DNA from: Tiliqua scincoides
Taxonomy: Eukaryota; Chordata; Lepidosauria; Squamata; Scincidae
DNA length: 64,000 nt
Direction: 5' to 3'
NCBI RefSeq assembly: GCF_035046505.1
Contig: NC_089829.1
Coordinates: 6,827,156 to 6,891,155, forward strand
In this document: positions 44,573-55,998 of the stretch, one piece after another
Layout of the letters: every line of letters begins with the position of its first letter
Numbering within the stretch: position 1 is the stretch's first letter
Notes under the pieces: generated by a model
What the model was told of the DNA's origin: nothing
Database searches by the model: none
What the model saw: only the letters and a program-made list of their open reading frames with translations
Translations under genes and position numbers: made by a program

Positions 44573-45380
44573 CTGTAAACAAAGATAAAGAAACTCATGA
44601 AAGTTTTCCAAAATATATATATGTGAGATTCACATACATTACCTCTGTAATCATCATGCCGGGGATTGAATAGGATTGTCTGCATGCTGGACTACTCAGT
44701 ACCAATATGTGTTCAGGGGAACCTCCTCATCCGCAGGGTTCAGCATCCGCAGATTTGACTTGGCGTGGACCTCAAGCCTGCACTAGAGGACCACATGGAC
44801 GCAATCAGAAGGGCCTTCCAGTTGTACACAGCCTCCCCACGTCCCAGAAGTCCTCCTGGGCACTTCTGAAAGGCGCTTCTGGTTTGCCGGCAGGGCCTCC
44901 CATGGATTTCACTATCTGCGGAATTTGGTATCTTTGGGGGGTCCAGGAACAGATCCATTGTGGATATGGGGAGCCCACTGCCCCATTTTCAATCACAATT
45001 CTCTTCCCCCACATTTATATTATGGGGCTAACAGTGGCCTATCTTACAAGGTTGTTGTGTAAAGGCAACAGAAATCATGTCTTTGGGTGGTCAAATTCTC
45101 TCCCCCAGGGAAATCTGCCAAGCCCTCCCCATTCTCCTTTTTTAGGCTGCAATCCTATGCACAATTAACTGAGAGTAAACCCTAATGAGAGCAGAGTAAT
45201 CATGCATTGGATTTCACGGTTAGATGACCTCAAGATGGCAAGCTCTGTGAGGTCTGCAAGAAGCAAGCGGACAGAAAGTCTTGTGGCAGCTTGGAGACTT
45301 TATTTCAGCCTAAAACGTTTGTGGGCCACAGTCTGAAGAGGCAGGTTGCAGTTCACAACAGCTAAACTGGTTTGCCAGTT
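44573..45380. other. Unassigned flank, start shared with the TMEM52 duplication
   Basis: The first 90 bases or so continue the duplication of TMEM52 intron 2. Beyond that nothing is recognised. Confidence 0.4.
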
Positions 45381-45702
45381 TACTCAGCGTGTGGTTGGTC
45401 TGTGGAACTCCTTGCCACAGGATGTGGTGATGGCGTCTAGCCTGGACGCCTTTAAAAGGGGATTGGACAAGTTTCTGGAGGAAAAATCCACTACGGGGTA
45501 CAAGCCATGATGCGTATGCGCAACCTCCTGATTTTAGAAATGGGTTATGTCAGAATGCCAGATGCAAGGGAGGGCACCAGGATGAGGTCTCTTGTTATCA
45601 GGTGTGCTCCCTGGGGCATTTGGTGGGCCGCTGTGAGATACAGGAAGCTGGACTAGATGGGCCTATGGCCTGATCCAGTGGGGCTGTTCTTATGTTCTTA
45701 TG
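45381..45702 (+). mobile_element. CR1 LINE 3' fragment
   Basis: TTTACTCAGCGTGTGGTTGG through LDKFLEEKS codons, 3' UTR and GTTCTTATG end. Confidence 0.88.
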
Positions 45703-46111
45703 CCTCAAGGAGCCACAAGACTCTTCGTTGTTTTTAACAAAGCTCTGGAAACTTTGCTGTTCCAGAAGGCATTTGACGGCAGAGTTCATGGGTGTCTCAG
45801 GCTCTACAGAAGAAATCGGATTCTCACATCCCATGAGAAATCAGGCAGGCTGCATTTTGACACTGCTCTGTTTTAATTGCTCACTTTTTAAGAAGTGATT
45901 GAATATTTGATTTATCTCAGCAAGCCACCAGAGCAAAATGCTGATCTCATTCGTGCTCTCACTAGTTTGCTAACAGGTGTAAGAACTGGTTTATCTTAAA
46001 AGCCCTAAATTGCCTGAGTTCAAGGTATTAAAAAGACTGCACTTTCCCTCACCTTCAGGAATCTACCGTCCCATAAGCAGAGGTGGGCTTTTTCAGTGAT
46101 AACAAAATAAA

Positions 46112-46608
46112 CAGGCCAATCCTAAACCACGCTGGAAAGGGAAGGCTGGTCGGCCTGCCCCGTATCCAACGTGAGGTTGGGGCCAAATGTGGCTAAGCCT
46201 GGGGCAAAGGGAAATCCTTCCCCTTACCCCGGGTAATGCCACAGCAGCCCCAATGGGACTACGCGGATCTGCACCACCTCAAGAGGTGGACCAAGGTTAG
46301 GTTTCAGACCAGGGTTAGGATTTGGCAAAAGTGCTGGATCCTGGCTCTACCCCTCGCTCACCCATTGCCTACCCACAGGCCCGCCCCCAGCCTGAAATAC
46401 TACCATCTCACCCTCTACCCGCCCTCCCTAAGCCCCTGCGCTGGCCTGACTTGGCCAGCACATTCCTACCTCAGTCTCTGGTCCTGTGGAACTTGGGTTG
46501 GCCTCCCTGCTTCCTCGGTGGCACGAAAGTGCTTTATGGCACTTTTGTGGCACCGCTGGGGCAGCATAAGGGACTTGCGCTGGCCTATGCCCTTATTAGG
46601 ATTGCGCC
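46112..46608. mobile_element. PIF/Harbinger-like element, mid length
   Basis: GGCCAATCCTAAACC at the left and TTAGGATTGCGCCCC at the right are inverted ends of the family at 1274. The target duplication is unclear. Confidence 0.5.
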
Positions 46609-46934
46609 CCAAAACACATAATACTGCCTTCTGCGCTTCTCGTTTTTGTAAAAAAAAACCAAACCTGCAAAATCTGCAAAAATAGTAAAACCACAACACC
46701 TCTACACGTTCTCTAACACCTCTACATGCATCTGCTGCCACTATACTGCCTGTAACACCAGCCCAGTACACTTTAAAAGTGATTATAATTTATAAAAATG
46801 TGCCTTATCAAAACCCTAATCAAAGCCCTGTCTTTCTCAACAGGCCTCCACCTCACAGCACCATTTTCCTCCAGCGTCACATCTCTGCACTGTCCTTTTT
46901 CTCTTCCTGCACTCACTATTTTTACTACTGCTAC

Positions 46935-47525
46935 GAATTGCTAGGAGAGGAAACTGAACGCTTTCCATATGCGCTGCCTCCGGCGCATTCTCGGCATCAC
47001 CTGGCAGGACAAAGTTCCTAACAACACAGTCCTGGAACGTGCTGGAATCCCTAGCATGTATGCACTGCTGAAACAGAGACGCCTGTGTTGGCTCGGTCAT
47101 GTCGTGAGAATCGATGATGGCCGGATCCCAAAGGATCTCCTCTATGGAGAGCTCGTGCAAGGAAAGCGCCCTACAGGTAGACCACAGCTGCGATACAAGG
47201 ACATCTGCAAGAGGGATCTGAAGGTCTTAGGAGTGGACCTCAACAAGTGGGAAACCCTGGCCTCTGAGCGGCCCGCTTGGAGGCAGGCTGTGCAGCATGG
47301 CCTTTCCCAGTTTGAAGAGACACTTGGCCAACAGTCTGAGGTTAAGAGGCAAAGAAGGAAGGCCCATAGCCAGGGAGACAGGCCAGGGACAGACTGCACT
47401 TGCTCCCAGTGTGGAAGGGATTGTCACTCCCGGATTGGCCTTTTCAGCCACACTAGACGATGTTCTAAAACCACCTTTCAGAGCGCGATACCATAGTCTT
47501 TCGAGACTGAAGGTTGCCAATACAA
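46935..47525 (+). mobile_element. LINE 3' end, donor-type family for the 5S SINE tail
   Basis: A 5'-truncated non-LTR retrotransposon with a 175-codon open C-terminus. It starts MRCLRRILGITWQDKVPNN, continues LKQRRLCWLGHVVRIDDGR and GELVQGKRPTGRPQLRYKD, and ends in a zinc-finger-like CSQCGRDCHSRIGLFSHTRR-C. The frame closes with ATA CCA TAG and only about 30 bases follow, including the hairpin AGTCTTTCGAGACT and GAAGGTTGCCAA. The clade is not certain from this part (the finger is seen in several I-type and related LINEs). Three further minus-strand copies lie at 48846, 50998 and 63207. Confidence 0.85.
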
Positions 47526-47696
47526 TACAATTTTAAAAATTATATTCCAACTTTCTCTTTTGGGGAAACTGCTCATCTTGCTGACTGTTACAGTTTTTTT
47601 TTGCATAGTTGAACCTTGTCTGCTCACTAACCAGGGTCCTGCGTTTATCCAGATTGACTGTAGGGCAGAAGCGTTGGTTTTTCTTCAAGTGACCAT

Positions 47697-47792
47697 GGCC
47701 CAAATCCTAACCAAATTTCCTGCACTAACATAGCTGGGCCAATGGGGCATTGCCCTTAGGTCAGTGCTGGAAAGTTGGTTAGGATTGCGTCT
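47697..47792. mobile_element. Minimal PIF/Harbinger-like MITE (96 bp)
   Basis: GGCCCAAATCCTAACCAAAT ... AAGTTGGTTAGGATTGCGTC, flanked by CAT on both sides (47694-47696, 47793-47795). Essentially two ends joined. Confidence 0.65.
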
Positions 47793-47795
47793 CAT

Positions 47796-48845
47796 ATCAA
47801 TTAAAGGACATCGTTGAAACCAAAAGAATTTATATTTTTTTAATTCTTTTTAAAAAAAAATTCAGTTCATTGTAAGCTGCCTTGACTCATACAGGAAAGG
47901 TAGGATGCGACAGTTTTTTAGCAAACAAATAAATACTTAAAGGCAAGTTATACATACTTTTAAAACATGAATCATGGCGCATAAAAAAAAAACTTTTAAA
48001 CCCTGCAGTGTCGTAATAATCTGAAACGGACAGAAACTCAGTCATGGTTACCTTTGACAAACATGACTGACAGTGACCTCAAAACTAGCCTGACATGGCT
48101 GTTTCCCATGAGCTCATCTGTTCCGGTTACCTAAAGGATTATTTTGGGAGAAAGTAGGCGCACTCCAGGGCTCTGTGCTCCCCGGCGACAAGCCTATTTA
48201 CAGAAGGGATTGCACTGCAACCGAGGGCCTGGGAGGAGGGAGGATCCCTTCCCTGCCAAAAGCTGCGGTGGTGGTGGTGGTAGACGGAACTCTCCTGTGT
48301 TTTGGTTAGGAGCCAGTATCCTGAGTCACTGTGCAGAAAGGCAAATGTAAAGCTAAGGGGGGAGGAGAAGGAGGAGAGCGAGAGAGCCCTCACAGAACAG
48401 CTGGGGTGCAGTCCCAAGTGCAAAGTCCAGCTTGGTTCAGAGGGACAGCTAGCCAGTGATGCTTCTTTACCACACCAAAGGAATAGGAGACAGGCTATCT
48501 AGCCCACCACTGTCTTCCACTCGCTTTTCTCCTTTGTTACCCTCTCCCTTTTCAAATTCAGCAAGCCTAGCTGGAGAGGCAGGAAGCACAGCAGCAGATG
48601 ACAACCCCTCCACAAATCTGTCCCCTTAGGCAACCGCCTCAGTCTGCCTCATAAACGGGCCGGCTTTGCTCCTGAACGAGAACACAGATCTGCGGCTTCT
48701 CCCTTACGCTCTTAAGAACATTTATATACTGCTTTTTGTACATACGTACATACGATGTTGCCTGCTTAATATAAGAGAGAGAAACCCGAAAGGCTTTTTA
48801 AGTATAGAACCATGTCCTTTATTTATTTATTTATTTATTTATGCA
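47796..48845. other. Unassigned intergenic sequence
   Basis: No exon recognised. A TTTA run at about 48815-48842 adjoins the next LINE copy. Confidence 0.35.
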
Positions 48846-49151
48846 TGTTGGCAACCTTCAGTCTCGAAAGACTATGGTATCATGTTCTGAATGGTGGTTC
48901 TGGAACAGCGTCTAGTGTGGCTGAAAAGGCCAATTCGGGAGTGACAATCCCTTCCACACCGGGAGCAAGTGCAGTCTGTCCCTGGTCTGTCTCCCTGGCT
49001 GTGGGCCTTCCTTCTTTGCCTCTTTGCCGCAGTCTGTTGGCCAAGTGTCTCTTCAAACTGGGAAAGGCCATGCTCCACAGCCTGCCTCCAAGTAGGCTGC
49101 TCAGAGGCCAGGGTTTCCCACTTGTTGAGGTCTACTCCTAAGGCTTGTGGC
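48846..49151 (-). mobile_element. LINE 3' end (same family as 46935)
   Basis: Minus strand: ALGVDLNKWETLASEQPTWR, then GQQTAAKRQRRKAHSQGDRP and CSRCGRDCHSRIGLFSHTRR, then the hairpin tail (GTTGGCAACCTTCAGTCTCG on the plus strand). It is followed at 49153 by a direct repeat GATCATATTTATTTATACA present twice. Confidence 0.87.
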
Positions 49152-49189
49152 AGATCATATTTATTTATACAAGCATTTGAGGAGATCAT

Positions 49190-49560
49190 ATTTATTTATA
49201 CAGGTATTTATATACCGCCTTTCTTTGGTTGTCAGATTTCTCCTCAGATTTTAATCCAAGGAGGTTTACGTAGGCAGGCTGTTCTAAACCCCCGTAGGGA
49301 TTTTTACAGTTGACTAGTTCTAGTCTTCCATAGAACTCCTCATTCCAGCTGGATTCCTCCGCGGTCTGGCCTCTCTCTGGCCCTTTGCCTCCCACGCTCC
49401 ACTTGATGGCAACTCCTCTCTGCCACTGAGGGTCAGCTCATCAGTATATCAGCGTGTCATCAGTTCTCGAGTACTTCCGGTTGTTTCGAACTGACAGCCT
49501 CAGATCTTTAGGCATACAAGGCAGTAGCTCTACCAACTGAGCCAGACCTCCTGCCCTTTA
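49190..49560 (-). mobile_element. tRNA-derived SINE with LINE-like 3' part
   Basis: Minus-strand head GGTCTGGCTCAGTTGGTAGA with A box TGGCTCAGTTGG and B box GTTCGAAAC; the anticodon loop reads CTTGTAT. The middle region is unique to this SINE, and the 3' part GGCGGTATATAAATACCTGT is shared with 33905. Family name not certain. Confidence 0.75.
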
Positions 49561-49654
49561 AGGTTCTCTGCCCTTCTGCTTCCATTAAGGAAGCATTTCA
49601 TTGTGAAATTTGAAGGCTACAGCAAGGCCACCCAGGCCAATAAGGTACTTACAC

Positions 49655-49753
49655 CTGTCTCTTGAAACAGACTGCAGCGCATTTTCCACTTTCAGAGTCG
49701 GTGTGTTTACTTTCTCGGGTAGAAGACCGCACAATCATGACTTGCATTCTTTC
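49655..49753 (-). other. Exon-like 99-base segment (unassigned)
   Basis: On the minus strand it is bounded by acceptor TTGTCTCCCCTTAG and donor CAG|GTGTAAGT (or two bases later, GT|GTAAGT). It is open for 33 codons: ERMQVMIVRSSTRESKHTDS, then ESGKCAAVCFKRQ. No repeat or family was recognised. It is the best candidate in this half for an exon of the next minus-strand gene. Confidence 0.35.
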
Positions 49754-49902
49754 CTAAGGGGAGACAAATGAGAGGAAATTGTGCATCATCGACTGGGATT
49801 AGATGAAAATAGAATTGTCTCTTTGGATTGCAGCTGGGAGGGAGGAAGCAACGGAGTACAGGCACAGCCAGATGTCAGGGCTGGACGTTGGTCGAGCAAG
49901 AC

Positions 49903-49924
49903 ATTATTATTATTATTATTATTA
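49903..49924. repeat. (ATT)n microsatellite
   Basis: About seven ATT repeats. Confidence 0.85.
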
Positions 49925-50133
49925 ACAGTATTTATATACCGCTTTTCAACTAAAAGTTCACAAAGTGGTTTACAGAGGAAAATCAAATAACTAAATGGCT
50001 CCCTGTCCCAAAAGGGCTCACAATCTAAAAAGATGCAAATGAATACCAGCAGACAGCCACTAGAACAGACAGTGCTGGGGTGAGGTGGGCCAGTTACTCT
50101 CCCCCTGCTAAAAAAAGGAGCACCCACTTGAAA

Positions 50134-50240
50134 AAGTGCCTCTTACCCAATTAGCAGGGGTTACCTCTTACCCTCTTACCCAATTAGACATCTTACCCAA
50201 TTAGACCCAATTAGGCACTTAGAAAAAGTGCCTCTTACCC
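50134..50240. repeat. Irregular tandem repeat CTTACCCAATTAG
   Basis: The motif CTTACCCAATTAG occurs four times with variable spacers, and AAAAAGTGCCTCTTACCCAA occurs twice (about 50132 and 50223). Confidence 0.8.
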
Positions 50241-50762
50241 AATTAGACATCCCTGAACTGTTAACAGATATTCCAAGAGGAAGGCTGCCTGACCCTGTGA
50301 GAAAGAAAAAGGAGCCCAAATTAAGAAAAGGGAGCCTAAATCCTGCAGTCCACTAATTTTGAATCCAGGTATATTTATTTACAGCAGTCCTAACCTGCAC
50401 TAGCATAGCCAGGCTGCAATGGCCTGCACTGTATCCAGTGCAGGTTAGGAGCAGGCTGGAGGTCACCTTGGGGCAAGGGGATATTTTACCCCTTACCTGT
50501 GTAACTCCCCAGCCTGCCCTTGGGGCTACTCAGATCTGTGCCAGCCATTTAGCTGGTGCAAACTGAGAAGCCAGGTGTAATGCTGGCCCAGCTGGGAGAG
50601 GTTAGGCTACAGTGTCACTGCAGCAACCGATTCCACTCTCCCAGGCCTGATACTCTCCCCATTCTACCCTCCACCACCCAAAAACGCCCCTCCCCACCTC
50701 TGAATCACTCTCCCACCATCCTCTCCCACCCACCGCACCGCCCGGCGCGAACCTACCTGTGG

Positions 50763-50939
50763 GCCCAATTCTATCCAATTTTCTTGCACCAGTGCAGTAG
50801 TGCCAATGGGGCATATGCTGCAACCTGCGGTGGGGGGGGAGTCACAGAGTTATCCTCGAAGTATGGGAAAATTTGTTCTCTTACCTCAGGGCTGCATTGC
50901 TACTGCACCGCTGCTGGCAAGTTGGATAGGATTGGACCC
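50763..50939. mobile_element. PIF/Harbinger-like MITE
   Basis: GCCCAATTCTATCCAATTTT ... AAGTTGGATAGGATTGGACC with TGG on both sides (50760-50762, 50940-50942). Confidence 0.7.
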
Positions 50940-50997
50940 TGGGTTGGCTGGCGCAGGCCTTACCTGCGCAAATAGGCCATACCGCAGCATCATTCAT

Positions 50998-51318
50998 TGT
51001 TGGCAACCTTCAGTCTCGAAAGACTCTGGTATCGCGCTCTGAAAGGTGGTTCTGGAACAGCATCTAGTGTGGCTGAAAAGGCCAATTCGGGAGTGACAAT
51101 CCCTTCCACACCGGGAGCAAGTGCAGTCTGTCCCTGGTCTGTCTCCCTGGCTATGGGCCTTCCTTCTTTGCCTCTTAGCCTCAGACTGTTGGCCAAGTGT
51201 CTCTTCAAATTGGGAAAGGCCATGCTGCACAGCCTGCCTCCAAGCGGGCCGCTCAGAGGCCAGGTTTCCCACTTGTTGAGGTCCACTCCTAAGGCCTTCA
51301 GATCCCTCTTGCAGTACA
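50998..51318 (-). mobile_element. LINE 3' end (same family as 46935)
   Basis: Minus strand: KRDLKALGVDLNKWET, a one-base frame change, then LSQFEETLGQQSEAKRQRRK, CSRCGRDCHSRIGLFSHTR and the tail with CGAAAGACTCTGG (plus-strand reading). 5' truncated. Confidence 0.87.
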
Positions 51319-53719
51319 AACCTGACACTGGGGGACGACCACTGGGCCAGCTCCAGTGCCAGTTCCCTGCTTTTTTGAAGCCACAAAGTTTACCTTTCAG
51401 TTTTGGAGGGAGGAGGGGGCACTGGTTTTTGAACTGGAAAAACATTTTGGAAGCTAACTCGGAAGTTTTCCTTCTTGTCTTTCTCTTTCTGGTTTCTGGC
51501 TTTTTCTATGGGTTCTTCGGGATCAACGCTGACTGCCCCCAAACAGGAGACCTGCTTGTTTCTGCCACGAATCCCCTGTGGGGGTCAGCCAGGCTGGCAT
51601 ACCCTGGTTCTTTTCTTCCGCTGTATCTAGGAGGGAGGCTGGCCCGTTTGGACAAGGCAGAATCAGAATGTGACACACACACACTGGAGCAGGGTCCGAG
51701 AGCCAGATTGTTCAAGGTGGACAGGGAGCAGGTGGAAGGTCAGACTGGAGGCTCTTGTGGGCCAGATCTGCTTGGATCTAGATGACGACACAAGGAAGGC
51801 AACGGAGGAATGGAGGCAAGGGTCAGGGAGAGAAGAGTGTGCAACTAGTCACACAGTGACACGAACATTATTTCAAGCACAGGCCAATTAGGCAGGGGAA
51901 TGTCTGCCTACCTTCTTTTGAAGCTCCAGTTGTCAGGTGTGGTCATACACCCTTCTGTCTCTTTGTGGAGCTTTTTCAAAGCCATCCATCCCAACCAATG
52001 AGATTTCACGGGTCAATTTCATCTGCCCTGACTAATCAGTTTCAGGGAACAGGTTCTCTTGCCGGCTTCCAGGGGGGCTGGGTGTGCCAGCTCCCTTCTA
52101 GCCCAGAATGCTCCCCTCCCCTGCAACTCCCCAGCCTGGAATTGTCTTCACGACTTTTCTCCAGATCTCAGCCCACTGCATCAACCCACAGAAGATGAAT
52201 GGATTGATTTTTCTCATTGTGAACTCGATTGAGGTCATCTGTCATCTCTTAATTGTCTGCATTTTGGGGGATTCCTCCCCGTATTTGTAGAAATTGATGT
52301 GTGTCATTTGGGGCAGCTTTCTGAGTAAAGGGAAAGGCAGGAAATCTCAGTGCTTTTAAACACATAAAATGCACCTCTCATTGCTAAATCCATCCTGGCG
52401 GTGGCTTTGTTTCCAGCTCTGCCTGGTACGGGTTGGCTTTTGCGTTCCTCGGCTTTTGTGTTCCTCAGAGTTTACACAGCTCTTTACTGATGGTCTTTGG
52501 ATAAGGCTAAAGGAGGAGCCACAGCGAGAAAAAACTGCTGGCACTTTTCCAGAAAAGCAGAAACTCCAGGTTCATTAGCCTGGATTGGTAAGCAGATGGG
52601 AAAGCTTGCAGTTAGGAGCCACTTGGTCATGGTTGTAGACCAACTTTTTTCCCAGCAGAAAAAGGACAGAAACACCTGTGAAGAAAAGAATCATAGATCT
52701 AGAAAGGGGGGCAGACTTCACACATGGGTGATGGGCAGTCCAATCCTAATGTGCACAAACAGGCAAGCCAACTGACCTGCGCTGTATCCAGCATGAGGTT
52801 GGAGGTATCCGGCAATCAATGCTCCCATTTTACAGATGGGGAACACTGAGTTTGAGAGACTAGGCGATTGGCACAGGCCTGATCTGGGCAGAGACTTTTT
52901 TCAACATACGGTTTCACTTGCTGTTGAGGGGGTCAGAAAGTCTTTGACAACGGACAGAAAATCATCCAGAGATCTGCCACTAGATCCGTCCTCTGCCTAA
53001 TTCTGCCCATCCCCCTATACTGCAGGGTTTTCAGTGACTCTCTTGGGACTGATCAGTAAGCAATGAGTTGAGGTCATGAGCGGTGGGGGAGGGGAGAGAG
53101 CAGGGCATGGAAGAAGAGTGCAAATGAGAGTGTAATGGAAAATACCCAGCAATAAACCGTCTCCTCTGCTTGGTATCCCTTGAACCCGTTTCACAACTCC
53201 ATAGTCTTGTCTACGTGCCTGTTTCCTGAGGTGCCATTTTGAAAGGCAAGCAAAGATCTGTGCAACGGGGATGTGCTGGCTTTGGCTGAAATGCCCCGTC
53301 TCTGCCTTCCCCCTCTGCCTTCCCAACAGCAGTCTTGCCCCATTTTTTTTTTAAAAAAGAATGTTTACATGCTGCTTTTCACGTCATCAAATTCACACAG
53401 TGGTTTACACAGCAAAATAAGTGGAAAAGGTGGTGTCTGCCTGTATTGTTGCCAGCCCTCCATAACTGGTCTGGAGACTCCAGCATCCATCTCCAGGTGA
53501 CGACCAAAAGCACTCTGGGAGATTTTTAGGGCTTCCCTGGGCAATGTGTCATAGCGGGGAAAGAAAAAATACATGCGCAAAACACCAACCCCAGTCCAAT
53601 AATAGCATCTCAGAGCAGGCACTGCTAGTGCGCTAAACGTGTTCAAGATCTCCTTGAGGCTGGTTTGGTTTTCTCTAACTCATCTACCTTTGCTTTTGGC
53701 TGCTCCCAGAAGGATCGCT
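51319..53719. other. Unassigned intergenic sequence
   Basis: Mostly unique-looking DNA with no recognised exon. A plus-strand frame running from the LINE copy to 51785 is a chance extension. A GTAGGC donor-like site on the minus strand near 51925 lacks a convincing acceptor. Confidence 0.35.
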
Positions 53720-53932
53720 CATTAGCGCAACTATGGGGGAGGCGCCTTAAGTATTGCAGGTGCGGCAATGTGTAGAAGCGGCCCCTCCTGCTTGTCACTG
53801 CTGCCTTTCTGGGCAGTGATAGTTCCCACAGTGACTCTGATGGTGGGAGGGAGGGACCACTTACACTGTGCGTTGTGGCACCTGCAATACTTACTGCACC
53901 CCCCCGGTAGCTACACTACTGGGGTAATTTAG
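53720..53932. mobile_element. hAT-like MITE with long inverted ends
   Basis: TTAAGTATTGCAGGTGCGGC near the left is inverted as GGCACCTGCAATACTTACTG near the right. The outer ends (GCGCAACTATGGGGG; GGTAGCTACACTACTG) are diverged members of the 12883/38073 family. Confidence 0.65.
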
Positions 53933-54097
53933 TCTCCACCCATAGGAAGTCACTAAGCTCCTGCATTCCTATATTCCTGCCCATTCCATAATGGGCACAT
54001 CCACAGGTTGAACTACTGAGCCTGTAGAGTCCAGTCAAGAGGCACCGAGTTCAAGTTCAAGAGTTAGTTCAAGAGGCACTGAGAGTTTCTTCTAAAG

Positions 54098-54484
54098 CAG
54101 TGGTTCTCGCACGTTTAGCGCCGGGACCCGCTTTTTAGAATAAGAATTTGTCAGGACCTACTGGAAGTGATGTCATGACCGGAAGTGACATCATCAAGCA
54201 GGAAAATTTTTTCACAATCCTAGGTTGCACTCCTACCCACACGAACCCAGGAGTAAGTCCCATTTACTATCATTGTTCAAAGAATATACATAGCGGCTTG
54301 TTAAAAGTACAGGTCTGTAACACTTCCCAAAATGCAGTAACGTACTTGTAGCATCAAGTTTAATATATTAGACTGTAATATTATAATATTAGACTATAAT
54401 AGAATATTGAAATGAATGGGGACCCACCTGAAATTGGCTCACGACCCACCTAGTGGGTCCTGACCCACAGTTTGAGAAACACTG
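54098..54484. mobile_element. hAT-like MITE (CAGTGGTTCTC family)
   Basis: CAGTGGTTCTC ... GTTTGAGAAACACTG ends, interior shared with 9106-9500 (GGAAGTGACATCATCAAGCA). Confidence 0.75.
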
Positions 54485-55752
54485 GGATTTCTCAGAAGAA
54501 TTAGAGACCGTTTGATCACAAGATAATATGCTGGGAGACTTTTGCCCCACTTACAGAATGAAACCAAAGTTAATGGTCTTTAGAAAGGCACACACAGACG
54601 GAACTATTAATGATGTGTAACCAGAAATCATTCCAAGGCTAAACACAAGGCATCTAAAATAAACAACATGTACCATGGAGTCACCTTCCTGGGGCTTTCC
54701 AGAGAAATGCTTTGTGCTGTTCAGTTCATTTGTAAGCAGAATTGAACTGAAAATGCTTCCCCCCTTTCTTTTAAAATCTCAGTTTCTAAGGAAAAGCCAG
54801 ATTCTTGGAGTCTGTCAGAAGAGAGTGGAAGACTGAACTATGGAGTTGTCCTGAGCTGTACTACTCAAGGGAATTCAGAAAAACACATACTGGCCTAAGG
54901 AGGCAGGGCCAGTCCATACATTAGGTCACTCCAGGCTTTTGCCTAAGGTAGCAGATTGGCAGGGCACCTGCCTCTGCTGCTTTGCCCCCTCCCTGGCTGT
55001 GAAATGGAAATGGGGAATGAAGCAGGAGAGGACAACTCTCTCTTCCAAGAGAGAGCAGAGGGGCTTCTTGGCCAAGAGACGACGGTATTTCTGTACCCCA
55101 GCCCAACAATCAGGTTCTAGCAAGAGCTGAAGGAGTTTGCTTATAGCATTACTCAAGTGTAGGAAGTAAGACATGGGCAAACTTGGGCTCTGGAGACACT
55201 AGTGAATGATGAATTGAGACATATGCAAGTACAAGATCACACTTACCCTGTACTGCTTCTGTCAGTTGCCACTAAAAATTGAATGCATGAGTACACAGCA
55301 CAGACTAGCCAGTGTTTGTGCCATCGACAACCCACCTACTCACTCTCTGGAGCAGGTTTTCAAGGTTGTGTTTTTTTTTTTCTTTTAATGATTAGGTTTC
55401 CTTCTTTTAAAAACAAAAGGCAAACCAAGCATTTTATCAGATACACTTGCAAAGCACATGCCTGTGAAATTCAAGAGGTACAGTCTGTGACATTTCTATG
55501 CAAATACACCCAAGATAAGCCCAGATTATTTACATGGGTCACTGTTTTCCTCTTATCTGGTTTTGAATTGGCAAATGCTGTGGGGCTGTGAATCATCACC
55601 AGGCTTCAGCCTGAGCTTTGCATAGAAATGTCATCAACTCTGCCGTTGTATTTCTTTTCTGGTCTCCAGTGCTCTCCCCCCCTCCTCTCTAGACACCCTA
55701 TAGTTGTTTGTCAACAGAGGCAGATATGCGTTCAAGGACATACACCCTAGCC

Positions 55753-55998
55753 CAGCGTTTCTCAAACTGTGGGTCGCAACCCACTGGTGGGTCACAAGCT
55801 GTTTTTGGTGGGTTGCGGACCCGTTATGACTAAGAAACTTCAGGGCAATATTGCGCGCGATTGGAAGTCAATTCCAGATCAAACCAATGCACCACCCACT
55901 TCATAGACCATCATACCTCGGACCACCTTGCAGCTCCCTGGTCCAAAAATTGGGTTGCGACTCACCGGTGGGTCATGACACACAGTTTGAGAAACATG
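55753..55998. mobile_element. hAT-like MITE (CAGCGTTTCTCAAAC family)
   Basis: CAGCGTTTCTCAAACTGTGG ... CACACAGTTTGAGAAACATG inverted ends, with a GTGGGTCGCAACCCACTGG inner palindrome. The target duplication is not clear. Confidence 0.72.

Noticed and set aside
51895-51965. Minus-strand exon ending at a GTAGGC donor
   Set aside because: No polypyrimidine tract or good acceptor precedes it.
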